This document shows, one piece after another, positions 1-5,631 of a DNA stretch of 7,279 nucleotides. The stretch is from assembly GCA_900552915.1 (NCBI GenBank), contig USBS01000090.1, positions 1-7,279 of the forward strand, given 5' to 3'. The notes under the pieces were generated by a model. It ran no database searches. It was not told where the DNA came from and worked only from the letters and a program-made list of their open reading frames with translations. The first letter of the stretch is position 1, and every line of letters begins with the position of its first letter. The translations under genes were made by a program, and so were the position numbers. The DNA comes from an uncultured Sutterella sp. (GTDB lineage: Bacteria > Pseudomonadota > Gammaproteobacteria > Burkholderiales > Burkholderiaceae_F).

Positions 1-737
1 GCGAGACAACGGTCGGCGTCGCCGTCGAAGGCCTCGTTTACCTTTTCAACGATCGGCTGCACTTTGGCGTAGGCTTCCTGCGGGAGCTTCTCTTCAATGC
101 CGGGAGCGCCTTCGACAAGCTGCAGCGCAAACCATTCGGGACGCTTGACGCCTTCCTGCTTGAGTCCTTCGGTGATGGCCGCGCGGGCCTTTTCGATGCG
201 CTCGTCAAACGAAACGCTCATCGGGGGCACCTGCGGGTTCTTCAGAAACGCCGAAATCGTCTTTCTGAGTTCCTTAACGCCCTGCTCGCGCTGCGCCACA
301 AGCCCCACAACGGGGCAGCCGAGCGCCTTTTCAAGGGCCTTGAGGTCAATCTCGATCTTGTGGTTCTTGGCGATGTCGAGCATGTTGACGGCCACAACCA
401 CCGGCACGCGCATTTCGATCAGCTGCGCGGTCAGATACAGATTGCGCTCGAGGTTGGAGGCGTCCACGATGTTGACGACTGCCTGCGCCTCATCGGTAAG
501 GATGTAGTCGCGAGCGATGCGTTCGTCTTCGCCCGAAGACGAGGCAGGCGTAATCGAATAAATGCCCGGAAGGTCCACGAGTTCGATTTCGTCGCCTTCA
601 AAGCTGTAGTGACCGGTCTTCTTGTCGACCGTCACGCCCGGCCAGTTGCCGACCTTCTGCTTGGAACCGGTGAGCGCATTAAAAAGAGTCGTTTTGCCGC
701 AATTGGGATTGCCGACAATACAGATGATGTTTTTCAT
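1..737 (-). CDS. feoB: Ferrous iron transport protein B, N-terminal GTPase part (cut by window edge)
   Basis: FeoB is the inner-membrane Fe2+ transporter; its cytoplasmic N-terminal G domain binds and hydrolyses GTP. Only the first 245 residues lie in the window, and the frame stays open to position 1, so the transmembrane part is missing. G-protein motifs are visible: G1 GNPNCGKT (residues 9-16), switch I GVTV with Thr36, G3 DLPG (55-58) and G4 NMLD (118-121). The G5 region reads VAQREQG (from about residue 147), without the usual Ser-Ala. After about residue 170 comes the helical linker region known in FeoB. The start is the ATG at 737, chosen because the G1 strand begins directly after it and AGGGA lies about 8 bp upstream. 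It is 18 bp downstream of feoA, so the two are almost certainly co-transcribed. The family is certain; only completeness is unknown. Confidence 0.97.
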   Translation of the reverse strand, partial: MKNIICIVGNPNCGKTTLFNALTGSKQKVGNWPGVTVDKKTGHYSFEGDEIELVDLPGIYSITPASSSGEDERIARDYILTDEAQAVVNIVDASNLERNLYLTAQLIEMRVPVVVAVNMLDIAKNHKIEIDLKALEKALGCPVVGLVAQREQGVKELRKTISAFLKNPQVPPMSVSFDERIEKARAAITEGLKQEGVKRPEWFALQLVEGAPGIEEKLPQEAYAKVQPIVEKVNEAFDGDADRCL

Positions 738-755
738 ATCGCGATCCCTATCGAA

Positions 756-983
756 TTAACCCACCCGCACTTCCATGATGGCGGCTTCTTCCTTGCGCAC
801 GCTGATGAAGCTGCCGCGCACGCGAATTTCAACCGGATCGCCCAGAGGAGCGACACGCACCACCTCGAACGCCGCACCCGGCGTAGCGCCGAGCATCAAG
901 AGGCGGCGGCGGTATTCCGGCGCACGCTTGTCGTAGCCGACAATCGTTCCCTTGGCGCCGGGATTGAGTTCCTTTAACAACAT
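756..983 (-). CDS. feoA: Ferrous iron transport protein A (FeoA, SH3-like)
   Basis: This small cytoplasmic protein of 75 residues, the usual FeoA length, has the SH3-like FeoA fold and is thought to assist FeoB. Visible family features are the N-terminal 'MLLKELNPGAKGTIVGY' type strand, an RRLLMLGATPG turn (about residues 26-36), matching the R-L-x-x-LG-x-x-PG core of FeoA, and a C-terminal strand pair with DPVEIRVRGSFISVRKEEA. The ATG at 983 is preceded by a good Shine-Dalgarno stretch (AGGGACAGG, ending about 7 bp before the start). It sits between a second FeoA-like gene (53 bp upstream) and feoB (18 bp downstream), which supports a three-gene feo operon. Because this copy is the closer match to ordinary FeoA, I give it the symbol feoA. 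Confidence 0.95.
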   Translation of the reverse strand: MLLKELNPGAKGTIVGYDKRAPEYRRRLLMLGATPGAAFEVVRVAPLGDPVEIRVRGSFISVRKEEAAIMEVRVG

Positions 984-1006
984 GGTTTGCCTGTCCCTAT
1001 AGTGAC

Positions 1007-1034
1007 GGCGGCTATGGCTTAGCGGCCTGCCGCC
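1007..1034 (-). other. Intercistronic hairpin between the two feoA genes
   Basis: The 53-bp gap between the two FeoA genes holds an inverted repeat: GGCGGC at 1007-1012 pairs with GCCGCC at 1029-1034, and an inner GGC/GCC pair (1016-1018 with 1025-1027) closes a 6-base loop. On the minus-strand transcript it is not followed by a T-run, so it does not look like a full terminator. It could set the relative amounts of the feo messages by processing or partial stop. The structure is seen in the sequence; the role is inference. Confidence 0.4.
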
Positions 1035-1036
1035 TT

Positions 1037-1273
1037 TTAGTAAACGTAGATTTTCTGAGCAACGTCAAAGTTCACGCCGATCCGGCTGTCGCCCACGGCA
1101 ATCAGAATGCTTTCGTTGGTCGTGCCGGTTAGAACGCGCACGGCGCTGCCGATGTGCAGCCCCATTTCGTCGAGCTTGTCGGCCTGCTCGGCCGGCAGCT
1201 TCACCTTGGCAACGATGCCGGGCTCTTCGATCTTGAGTTGTGTGAGTTTGCGAATGGTTCGTTCTTTGTTCAT
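1037..1273 (-). CDS. Second FeoA-domain protein, first gene of the feo operon
   Basis: The predicted protein has 78 residues from the ATG at 1273. It shows the FeoA/SH3-like pattern: a strand with GIVAKVKLP, then KLDEMGLHIGSAVRVL (about residues 33-48), equivalent to the 'L-x-x-LG-x-x-PG' turn of FeoA, then ESILIAVGDSRIGVNFDVAQKIYV, the usual two closing strands. It diverges clearly from the neighbouring feoA: the turn has HIGS rather than TPGA. It is therefore a paralogue, not a recent duplicate. An upstream ATG at about 1381 would give a longer frame, but that start lies inside the Fur box and ahead of the predicted transcription start, so I prefer 1273, although its Shine-Dalgarno is weak. 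It likely works with FeoA/FeoB in Fe2+ uptake or its control; the exact role is unknown. Confidence 0.9.
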   Translation of the reverse strand: MNKERTIRKLTQLKIEEPGIVAKVKLPAEQADKLDEMGLHIGSAVRVLTGTTNESILIAVGDSRIGVNFDVAQKIYVY

Positions 1274-1345
1274 TGGTGTTCTAATCGAAAGGGCTGTTGC
1301 GCCTGCCGAGTGCGACAATCGCATTCTTGGCCGCATGCACCGCGA

Positions 1346-1374
1346 ATGATACTCTTTCTCAACTGAAGTGATAA
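1346..1374 (-). promoter_or_regulatory. Predicted promoter of the feo operon
   Basis: On the minus strand a -35-like TTATCA (1374-1369, 4 of 6 consensus) is separated by exactly 17 bp from a -10-like TATCAT (1351-1346, 5 of 6). Transcription would start near 1339, giving a leader of roughly 65 nt before the ATG at 1273. The -35 lies inside the Fur box, the expected arrangement for iron repression. The assignment comes from consensus matching only. Confidence 0.55.
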
Positions 1375-1383
1375 TTATTCTCA
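1369..1383. promoter_or_regulatory. Fur box of the feo operon
   Basis: The minus strand reads TGAGAATAATTATCA, which differs from the 7-1-7 Fur consensus TGATAATnATTATCA at only one position. It lies 96 bp upstream of the first feo start codon and covers the predicted -35 element. Feo operons are commonly repressed by Fe2+-Fur, so iron-dependent repression of this operon is a well-supported inference. Confidence 0.8.
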
Positions 1384-1548
1384 ATCAATGCTTCAATAGC
1401 AAGTTCCAAGAGTCAATGCAGTCGAAAAATTGGAGAAGCTTGCCCGGGAACCCGGACCTTCAGAAGCAAAAGCGAATCTTGTGCGGTTTGTGCAGACGGG
1501 AGCATCCCATCTGCACCCAGCCAACATGCTTTCTTTGCCACCATGTCG
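1384..1548. other. Gene-free stretch between porin terminator and feo promoter
   Basis: This is most of the region separating the porin end from the feo promoter. I see no convincing gene: the small open frames here have no family features and run into the porin terminator. It contains a strong imperfect hairpin at 1490-1516 (listed separately). A smaller GC-rich inverted repeat lies at about 1444-1457 (CCGG arms around GAAC), with an A-run on the plus strand (ATTTTT on the minus strand) about 1425-1430. Confidence 0.5.
1490..1516. repeat. Long intergenic hairpin
   Basis: GTGCAGA (1490-1496) is perfectly repeated in inverse as TCTGCAC (1510-1516). After a single C/A mismatch, an inner GGGA/TCCC pair closes a 3-base GCA loop. 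That is 11 paired bases out of 12 positions. No T-run follows on either strand, so it is not a classic rho-independent terminator. It lies beyond the porin terminator in the direction of transcription. It could protect the 3' end of porin mRNA, form part of a small RNA, or bind a protein; none of these is shown by the sequence. Confidence 0.5.
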
Positions 1549-1581
1549 GAAAAAGAGCCGGCGACGCATTACTGTTCGCCG
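1549..1581 (-). terminator. Rho-independent terminator of the porin gene
   Basis: On the minus strand CGGCGA (1581-1576) pairs with TCGCCG (1564-1559) around an 11-base loop, followed by GCTCTTTTTCC (T-run 1554-1550). It starts 36 bp after the porin stop codon. The stem is only 6 bp, so its strength is moderate. Confidence 0.6.
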
Positions 1582-1617
1582 TTCTTTTTCCTTCAAGCGG
1601 TGTCGAATGTCCTGCGA

Positions 1618-2769
1618 TTAGAAGGTGTGAACGAGGCCGAGACCGAGACCGAAGCTGTTGTAGTCGGCACGAGCCATGCCGCCGGTGTATTCGGGCTCTC
1701 CCTGAGCGAGATCCTTATCCAGACCGTCGCCGCCGATCGAGTAGTAGGCACCGGCGTAAAGCGTGGTGCGCTTGCTCATGTCATAGGTGTAGGCAAGACC
1801 CAGGATGGTGGCATTGGCTTCGTCCTTGGAATCGTATTCGTTTTCACCCTTCACGTACTGCACAGAAGCGCGCAGCGTACCCTGGCCGAGCGGCGCGGTG
1901 GCGCCGAGCATGAAGCTGTCGTAGTTGTAAGCGCTCAGGCTATCCTCGGGCACCGAAGCGGCAAATTCACGAGTCTTGCTGACGTGCTGATACACAAAGC
2001 TCGGGCGCACAACCTCAAAGTCGTAGGCAGCTGCGATCGTAAAGGTCCAAGAGTCATCGTTGTCCTGTCCTGCCGCCGTCCAAGCTGCCAGGGTGTCGTA
2101 CTTACGCATTTCGGCGATGCCAGCCAAAGCGAGCGGCCCGTTTTCATAGGAAAGACCGATGCCGTAGTAGTGATGGCGATCGGACCAGCGCGCTTTTTCG
2201 CTGTCATCGTCGCCGGCGTTGGTCATCAGAGAAACCTTGAGGCCTTCCAGAGGCGTGATTTCAGCAACGGCCATGTTGCCGCTTGCGTAGTCCTTGGAAG
2301 CAAAGGCGCCGAGCCCGGCCGGACCCATAAAGGCTTCCATCGGATCAAAGCCGCACAGCAGATCAAAGTCGCCGCCTGCGCTCGCAAGGCCGCCAATCTT
2401 GCCGAAAGCAAACTTCACCGTGTCGTTGCCGATGGAAAGATAGGCTTGGCTATCGAAAATTTCACCGTCGGTCGCCATGGCGCCCGTGTCGGAACTGAAT
2501 TCGTTTTCAAGCGTAAAGCCAACGGTCCAGCCATTGCCGAGGTCTTCCTCACCGGTGATGCCCCAGATGGAGTCGCCCCAGAAGCCGCTTTCCATCGAGA
2601 AGGAATTCGTGCTGTCCGTAGAGGAACCGTCTGGGTTGGTCAGGGAAGGCGTGTTCTGATAAAGCACGCCGGTGGACACGGAGCCGTAAAGCGACACTTC
2701 GGCGGCCTGGGCGGAGAATGCGGCTGCGGCAACGGCGGCAGCCAAAAGCGTGGTCTTGAGTTTGGTGAT
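1618..2769 (-). CDS. Gram-negative general porin (outer-membrane beta-barrel), non-canonical start
   Basis: This is a trimeric-type diffusion porin of the betaproteobacterial family, about 383 residues with the start proposed here. A hydrophobic signal peptide (LLAAAVAAAAFSAQA) is followed by a mature N-terminus AEVSLYGSVSTGVLYQ, typical of these porins. The body has alternating beta-strands (e.g. GWTVGFTLENEFSS, DTVKFAFGKIGGL, RTTLYAGAYYSIGG), and the protein ends in ...GLGLVHTF with the C-terminal Phe used for barrel assembly. The start is the odd point. In frame, the first standard start is TTG at 2745, which would remove the basic n-region of the signal peptide. Just upstream the frame encodes ITKLKTTLLAA, with ATC at 2769-2767 placed 6 bases after AGAGAC. 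I see no ATG or GTG in frame from there back to about 2905. It has its own terminator and upstream Fur-like site. Substrate is not predictable. Confidence 0.9.
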   Translation of the reverse strand: MTKLKTTLLAAAVAAAAFSAQAAEVSLYGSVSTGVLYQNTPSLTNPDGSSTDSTNSFSMESGFWGDSIWGITGEEDLGNGWTVGFTLENEFSSDTGAMATDGEIFDSQAYLSIGNDTVKFAFGKIGGLASAGGDFDLLCGFDPMEAFMGPAGLGAFASKDYASGNMAVAEITPLEGLKVSLMTNAGDDDSEKARWSDRHHYYGIGLSYENGPLALAGIAEMRKYDTLAAWTAAGQDNDDSWTFTIAAAYDFEVVRPSFVYQHVSKTREFAASVPEDSLSAYNYDSFMLGATAPLGQGTLRASVQYVKGENEYDSKDEANATILGLAYTYDMSKRTTLYAGAYYSIGGDGLDKDLAQGEPEYTGGMARADYNSFGLGLGLVHTF

Positions 2770-2782
2770 TTGTTGTCTCTTT
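2767..2782 (-). promoter_or_regulatory. Proposed ribosome binding site and ATC start of the porin
   Basis: The minus strand reads AAGAGACAACAAATC: a purine-rich AAGAGA 7 bases before ATC, followed by codons for T-K-L-K-T-T-L-L-A. The layout is what one expects of MTKLKTTLLA with ATG changed to ATC. Either translation starts at this rare codon, or the genome carries a point mutation or base-call error. The alternative is TTG at 2745, with no basic residues before the hydrophobic core. Confidence 0.5.
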
Positions 2783-2853
2783 TGAGTATGCGAATTTGAA
2801 AAAGACTTCGGCAGAGGATTCTCACCGTCTGCTCGTTGTTCTGACTGTTGCGA

Positions 2854-2879
2854 ATTGTAATAGGAATTATTCTCATTTC
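2854..2879 (-). promoter_or_regulatory. Fur-like site and possible promoter upstream of the porin
   Basis: The minus strand holds TGAGAATAATTCCTA (2875-2861), matching the Fur 7-1-7 consensus at 10 of 14 defined positions. Its left half, TGAGAAT, is identical to that of the feo Fur box. A -10-like TACAAT lies at 2859-2854, and an AATAAT inside the site is another candidate; no strong -35 is clear. Transcription from here would give a leader of about 75-80 nt before the porin start. Fur control of the porin is therefore possible but weaker than for feo. Confidence 0.45.
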
Positions 2880-2976
2880 CATTCTCAACTACAACACCCG
2901 ATAAAAATCCAATGTTTTGTTGTCAAAAGGCAACAGAGCTAGAGCTTTTCGCTTACCGCATCCAACTGAAGCACAA

Positions 2977-3011
2977 CAAAAACCCGCTGAAAGCGTGAAC
3001 TCTCAACGGGT
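2977..3011 (-). terminator. Strong rho-independent terminator after the sbcB-dehydrogenase pair
   Basis: On the minus strand, 3011-3000 (ACCCGTTGAGAG) pairs with 2993-2982 (CTTTCAGCGGGT) around a 6-base loop, a 12-bp stem with two G-U type pairs. The T-run TTTTT (2982-2978) follows directly. It begins 27 bp after the stop codon of the dehydrogenase gene. Confidence 0.9.
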
Positions 3012-3037
3012 CGGAATAAGGCGGAGAAAATGATTGA

Positions 3038-3916
3038 CTACGGCTTTTTGTGCGGCAGACGCTTGATAAGAGACGACGTATCCAGGCGCTCGCCGCCCAT
3101 CGCCTGCACCTCACCGTAAAACTGATCGATGAGCGCAGTCACAGGAAGCGACGAGCCGTTTCGTTTAGCCTCGGTAAGCGCAATGCCCAGGTCCTTTCGC
3201 ATCCAGTTGACGGCAAAGCCGAAGTCGAATTTGTCGTCGACCATCGTTTCGCCGCGGTTGGCCATCTGCCAGGAACCGGCCGCGCCCTTTTCCAAAACCT
3301 TGAGCACCTGCTTCATGTCAAGGCCCGCGTTCATGCCGAAGGCAATCGCTTCCGACAGCCCCTGCACGGCACCTGCCAGCGCAATTTGATTCACCATCTT
3401 CGCAAGCTGCCCGCAGCCCGCTTCGCCCAGATGCGTCACGTTGCAAGCGTAGGCGTCGATCACGGGCTTGGCTTTGGCAAAGTCGTCAGCCGTGCCGCCC
3501 ACCATCACGGTGAGCACGCCGTTGACGGCGCCGGCCTGTCCGCCCGAAACGGGTGCATCCAAAAAGCCCAGGCCGCGCGATTTGCACTCAAGAGCCAATT
3601 CACGCGCCAGATCCGCCGAATCGGTTGTATGGTCGACAAACACAGCCCCCGGCTTCATGCCGGAAAAGGCGCCGTGCTCTCCCAATACGACGCTGCGTAC
3701 ATCGTCGTCGTTGCCCAAGCACGCAAACACAAAGTCGGCGTCCCGCACCGCATCAAACGCCTCTTTTTCAAAGGCGGCACCATACTCCTGCGCCCACTTT
3801 TGAGCCTTTGCGGTCGTGCGGTTGTAGACCGTCACGTCAAAGCCCTTTTTCACCAGATGTCCGGCCATGGGATACCCCATGACGCCCAAGCCCAAAAAGG
3901 CGCATTTGATGCTCAT
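3038..3916 (-). CDS. NAD(P)-dependent beta-hydroxyacid dehydrogenase (3-hydroxyisobutyrate dehydrogenase / GarR family)
   Basis: The predicted 292-residue cytoplasmic oxidoreductase matches the usual length of this family (GarR is about 294). It reversibly oxidises beta-hydroxy acids such as 3-hydroxyisobutyrate, or reduces tartronate semialdehyde, glyoxylate or succinic semialdehyde. The Rossmann motif GLGVMGYPMAG spans residues 9-19, and the NRT after the second strand (32-34) suggests NADP(H) preference. The substrate loop is DAPVSGGQAGA (120-130). The catalytic motif GEAGCGQLAKMVNQ (164-177) carries the expected Lys173 and Asn176. The start at 3916 is preferred over an upstream ATG at 3943, because the Rossmann strand begins directly after it and GGAG lies 7 bases before it; the 3943 ATG would also fall almost against the sbcB stop. 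It follows sbcB by 30 bp and precedes a strong terminator. The exact substrate cannot be read from the sequence; there is no pathway gene beside it. Confidence 0.92.
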   Translation of the reverse strand: MSIKCAFLGLGVMGYPMAGHLVKKGFDVTVYNRTTAKAQKWAQEYGAAFEKEAFDAVRDADFVFACLGNDDDVRSVVLGEHGAFSGMKPGAVFVDHTTDSADLARELALECKSRGLGFLDAPVSGGQAGAVNGVLTVMVGGTADDFAKAKPVIDAYACNVTHLGEAGCGQLAKMVNQIALAGAVQGLSEAIAFGMNAGLDMKQVLKVLEKGAAGSWQMANRGETMVDDKFDFGFAVNWMRKDLGIALTEAKRNGSSLPVTALIDQFYGEVQAMGGERLDTSSLIKRLPHKKP

Positions 3917-3946
3917 GCTCTGTCTCCGTATCGTCGTTGTCAAACC

Positions 3947-5479
3947 CTAAACTTGAGCGTATTCCATGGCTCGCTCGCCCCAATCGTAGAGAGCTTCGAG
4001 CGTGGACTCCACGGCCGCAAAGCGCTCTTCGGAAATTTGCCCTTCGCTCAAGCGCTCTTCATAGTCCTCGCGTACGCGATCGAGCTCCTCGAAATACGCT
4101 TCAAGCGTGATCGACCCGACACCTTCCTGCGTGAGTCTTCTGCGGCATTCGGCCAGCCACCTTTCGGTTTCCTGCTCGTTAAGCGTCTCAGGTGCACAAC
4201 GCGCCCGCATGCGGAATAGAAGTTCTGTGAGACGCTCATCTTCAAAGGAAAGGCGCCCTTCGTGCACAAGTTCGGCTATCGACTCAAACGTCTGGTTCTT
4301 GAGCTTGAAGGTCTCGCGGCGATCTGTGTCGTTGATAAAGCCCTCGTAGAGCGCGGCTTCCGCATCCGTCGGGCCTTGTGCGGCAGAGTCGGCCTGCCTT
4401 TTTTCTTCGAGCGTAAGCAGCGCCTGCTGCACGGGTCCCTCAATGAGTCCGAACAAACGCGTGAGCTTTTCACCGTTGGCAACGACCTCGTTGATGTCGA
4501 TTCCGAAGCGCCGGCACACAGATTCGGACGCCACCCTCAAATCCGAACACACAAAGGGGCATTCGTTTACTTTCAGCCGCCGCAGCGCCAGCGGCTCTTC
4601 GCCTTCGCGGCGCTCGGAGGCGGGCGAAAACGCACGCCGAATGATGTCTTCGGTCGAAAGCGTCGTGAGTTCTTCGGGGTCGCAGCGGCAGTCCCAAACC
4701 ACAAATTCGTTTTGGTTGTTCGGGTTTTTCGCCACCGGCATCACAAAGCGCAGAAAGCCCCTTTCCTGCCCGGCGCGCGGGTCGACCCACAGACACGGAC
4801 GGCGTGAAGCAAGTGCATCGCACACCTTCATCTTGCTGCGGTTAGTCAGTGCCCATTGCCAGAGCTTGGGCTTTTTCTCCGCCAAAAACTTCGCAAACGC
4901 AATCGTCGCCTCGACGTCGCTTGCGGCATCGTGCGCATGGCTGTGCTCGATTTGGTTCGCCGCGGTGAGTTTTTCAAGCTTAAACGAATAGCGCTCGGGC
5001 TTATCCGGATCGGCTGGCCTTACCTTGGGCCAGACAACGCCTTCGGGTCTGAGCGCCCATACGGCAAGCACAAAGGGATACAGATCCCACCGCGAGCAGC
5101 CGTCGCGCCACGTATGGCCGTACATGTCCAGAAGATTGCGCCAGAAAAGCGAGCGGTTGACCTTGTCGTCAAAGCCGATCGTGTTGTAGCCCAAGGAAAT
5201 CGTGCCCGGTGTATTGAGTTTTTCAAAGACGCTGCGGGCAAATTCGTATTCGGTTTCGCCCTTTTCGCTTGCCAGCTGAGGCGTGATGCCGGTGAGCACG
5301 CAGGCAAGCACACTGGGCAGGTATTCGGGCGAAGGCTTGCAGTAAAGGACCTCGGCTTCACCCATCGGTTCAAAGTCAAGCGTCGTGCGTTGTCCCGCAA
5401 ACTGTGCGGGGCGATCCTTGATCGTATTGAGGCCGAATGTTTCGTAGTCGTACCAATAAAAAGTCGTGCTCTGCGGCAT
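3947..5479 (-). CDS. sbcB: Exodeoxyribonuclease I (3'-5' ssDNA exonuclease)
   Basis: ExoI removes nucleotides from 3' ends of single-stranded DNA in recombination and mismatch repair. The 510-residue protein opens with the DEDDh exonuclease domain: FYWYDYETFG with Asp11 and Glu13, RPAQFAGQRT (23-32), the 'YCKP..EYLP....LTGITPQ' block (46-68), GYNTIGFDD with Asp104 (97-105), SRWDL (129-133), ALRPEGVVWP (142-151) and EHSHAHDAASDVEAT with His183 and Asp188. All catalytic positions are present. The C-terminal half carries the exonuclease C-terminal region (LYEGFINDTDRR, ELLFRMRARCAPETL, ERWLAECRRRL). It is about 35 residues longer than E. coli ExoI, partly through a longer loop at residues 152-164 and extra residues near 435-450. 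The ATG at 5479 fits the family N-terminus; the Shine-Dalgarno is weak (ACGGAA). It is probably co-transcribed with the dehydrogenase gene, although their functions seem unrelated. Confidence 0.96.
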   Translation of the reverse strand: MPQSTTFYWYDYETFGLNTIKDRPAQFAGQRTTLDFEPMGEAEVLYCKPSPEYLPSVLACVLTGITPQLASEKGETEYEFARSVFEKLNTPGTISLGYNTIGFDDKVNRSLFWRNLLDMYGHTWRDGCSRWDLYPFVLAVWALRPEGVVWPKVRPADPDKPERYSFKLEKLTAANQIEHSHAHDAASDVEATIAFAKFLAEKKPKLWQWALTNRSKMKVCDALASRRPCLWVDPRAGQERGFLRFVMPVAKNPNNQNEFVVWDCRCDPEELTTLSTEDIIRRAFSPASERREGEEPLALRRLKVNECPFVCSDLRVASESVCRRFGIDINEVVANGEKLTRLFGLIEGPVQQALLTLEEKRQADSAAQGPTDAEAALYEGFINDTDRRETFKLKNQTFESIAELVHEGRLSFEDERLTELLFRMRARCAPETLNEQETERWLAECRRRLTQEGVGSITLEAYFEELDRVREDYEERLSEGQISEERFAAVESTLEALYDWGERAMEYAQV

Positions 5480-5548
5480 AAGTTCCGTTGAATCGATTCT
5501 CGAATCGGTGCAAAAGCAAACGCAGCGTGCTCAAGAAAGCACCTCTGC

Positions 5549-5584
5549 AAAAACCGCCGAAAGCATCGACGCCTTCGGCGGTTT
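5549..5584 (-). terminator. Strong rho-independent terminator of the 169-residue gene
   Basis: On the minus strand AAACCGCCGAA (5584-5574) is perfectly complementary to TTCGGCGGTTT (5561-5551), and up to three further pairs extend inward to a 6-base loop. The T-run TTTTT (about 5553-5549) follows. It lies 47 bp past the stop of the upstream gene and 69 bp before the sbcB start, so it separates the two transcription units. Confidence 0.9.
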
Positions 5585-5631
5585 CTCAATGTAGCGGATT
5601 TTTTACCAAAAAGCGCAGACGTTCACGGGAC

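Noticed and set aside
1443..1458. GC-rich palindrome (CCGG arms) followed on the minus strand by ATTTTT as a terminator
   Set aside because: The stem is short and about 14 bases separate it from the T-run, so it does not fit a rho-independent terminator.
1393..1596. Minus-strand open frame of 67 codons between porin and feo
   Set aside because: Starts inside the porin terminator, contains the intergenic hairpin, is rich in Arg/Cys and has no family signal, so it is probably not coding.
1543..2799. Plus-strand open frame of 418 codons opposite the porin
   Set aside because: It mirrors the porin gene on the other strand; the minus strand has clear porin features, while the plus frame has no recognisable family and arises from codon bias.
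2805..2835. Minus-strand GGTGAGAATCC...CTGCCG in the porin leader, loosely like part of a cobalamin riboswitch
   Set aside because: No B12 box or further conserved segments follow, and the leader is too short for that riboswitch.
3050..4219. Plus-strand open frame of 389 codons opposite the dehydrogenase and the sbcB end
   Set aside because: It crosses two well-supported minus-strand genes and their junction and shows no domain.
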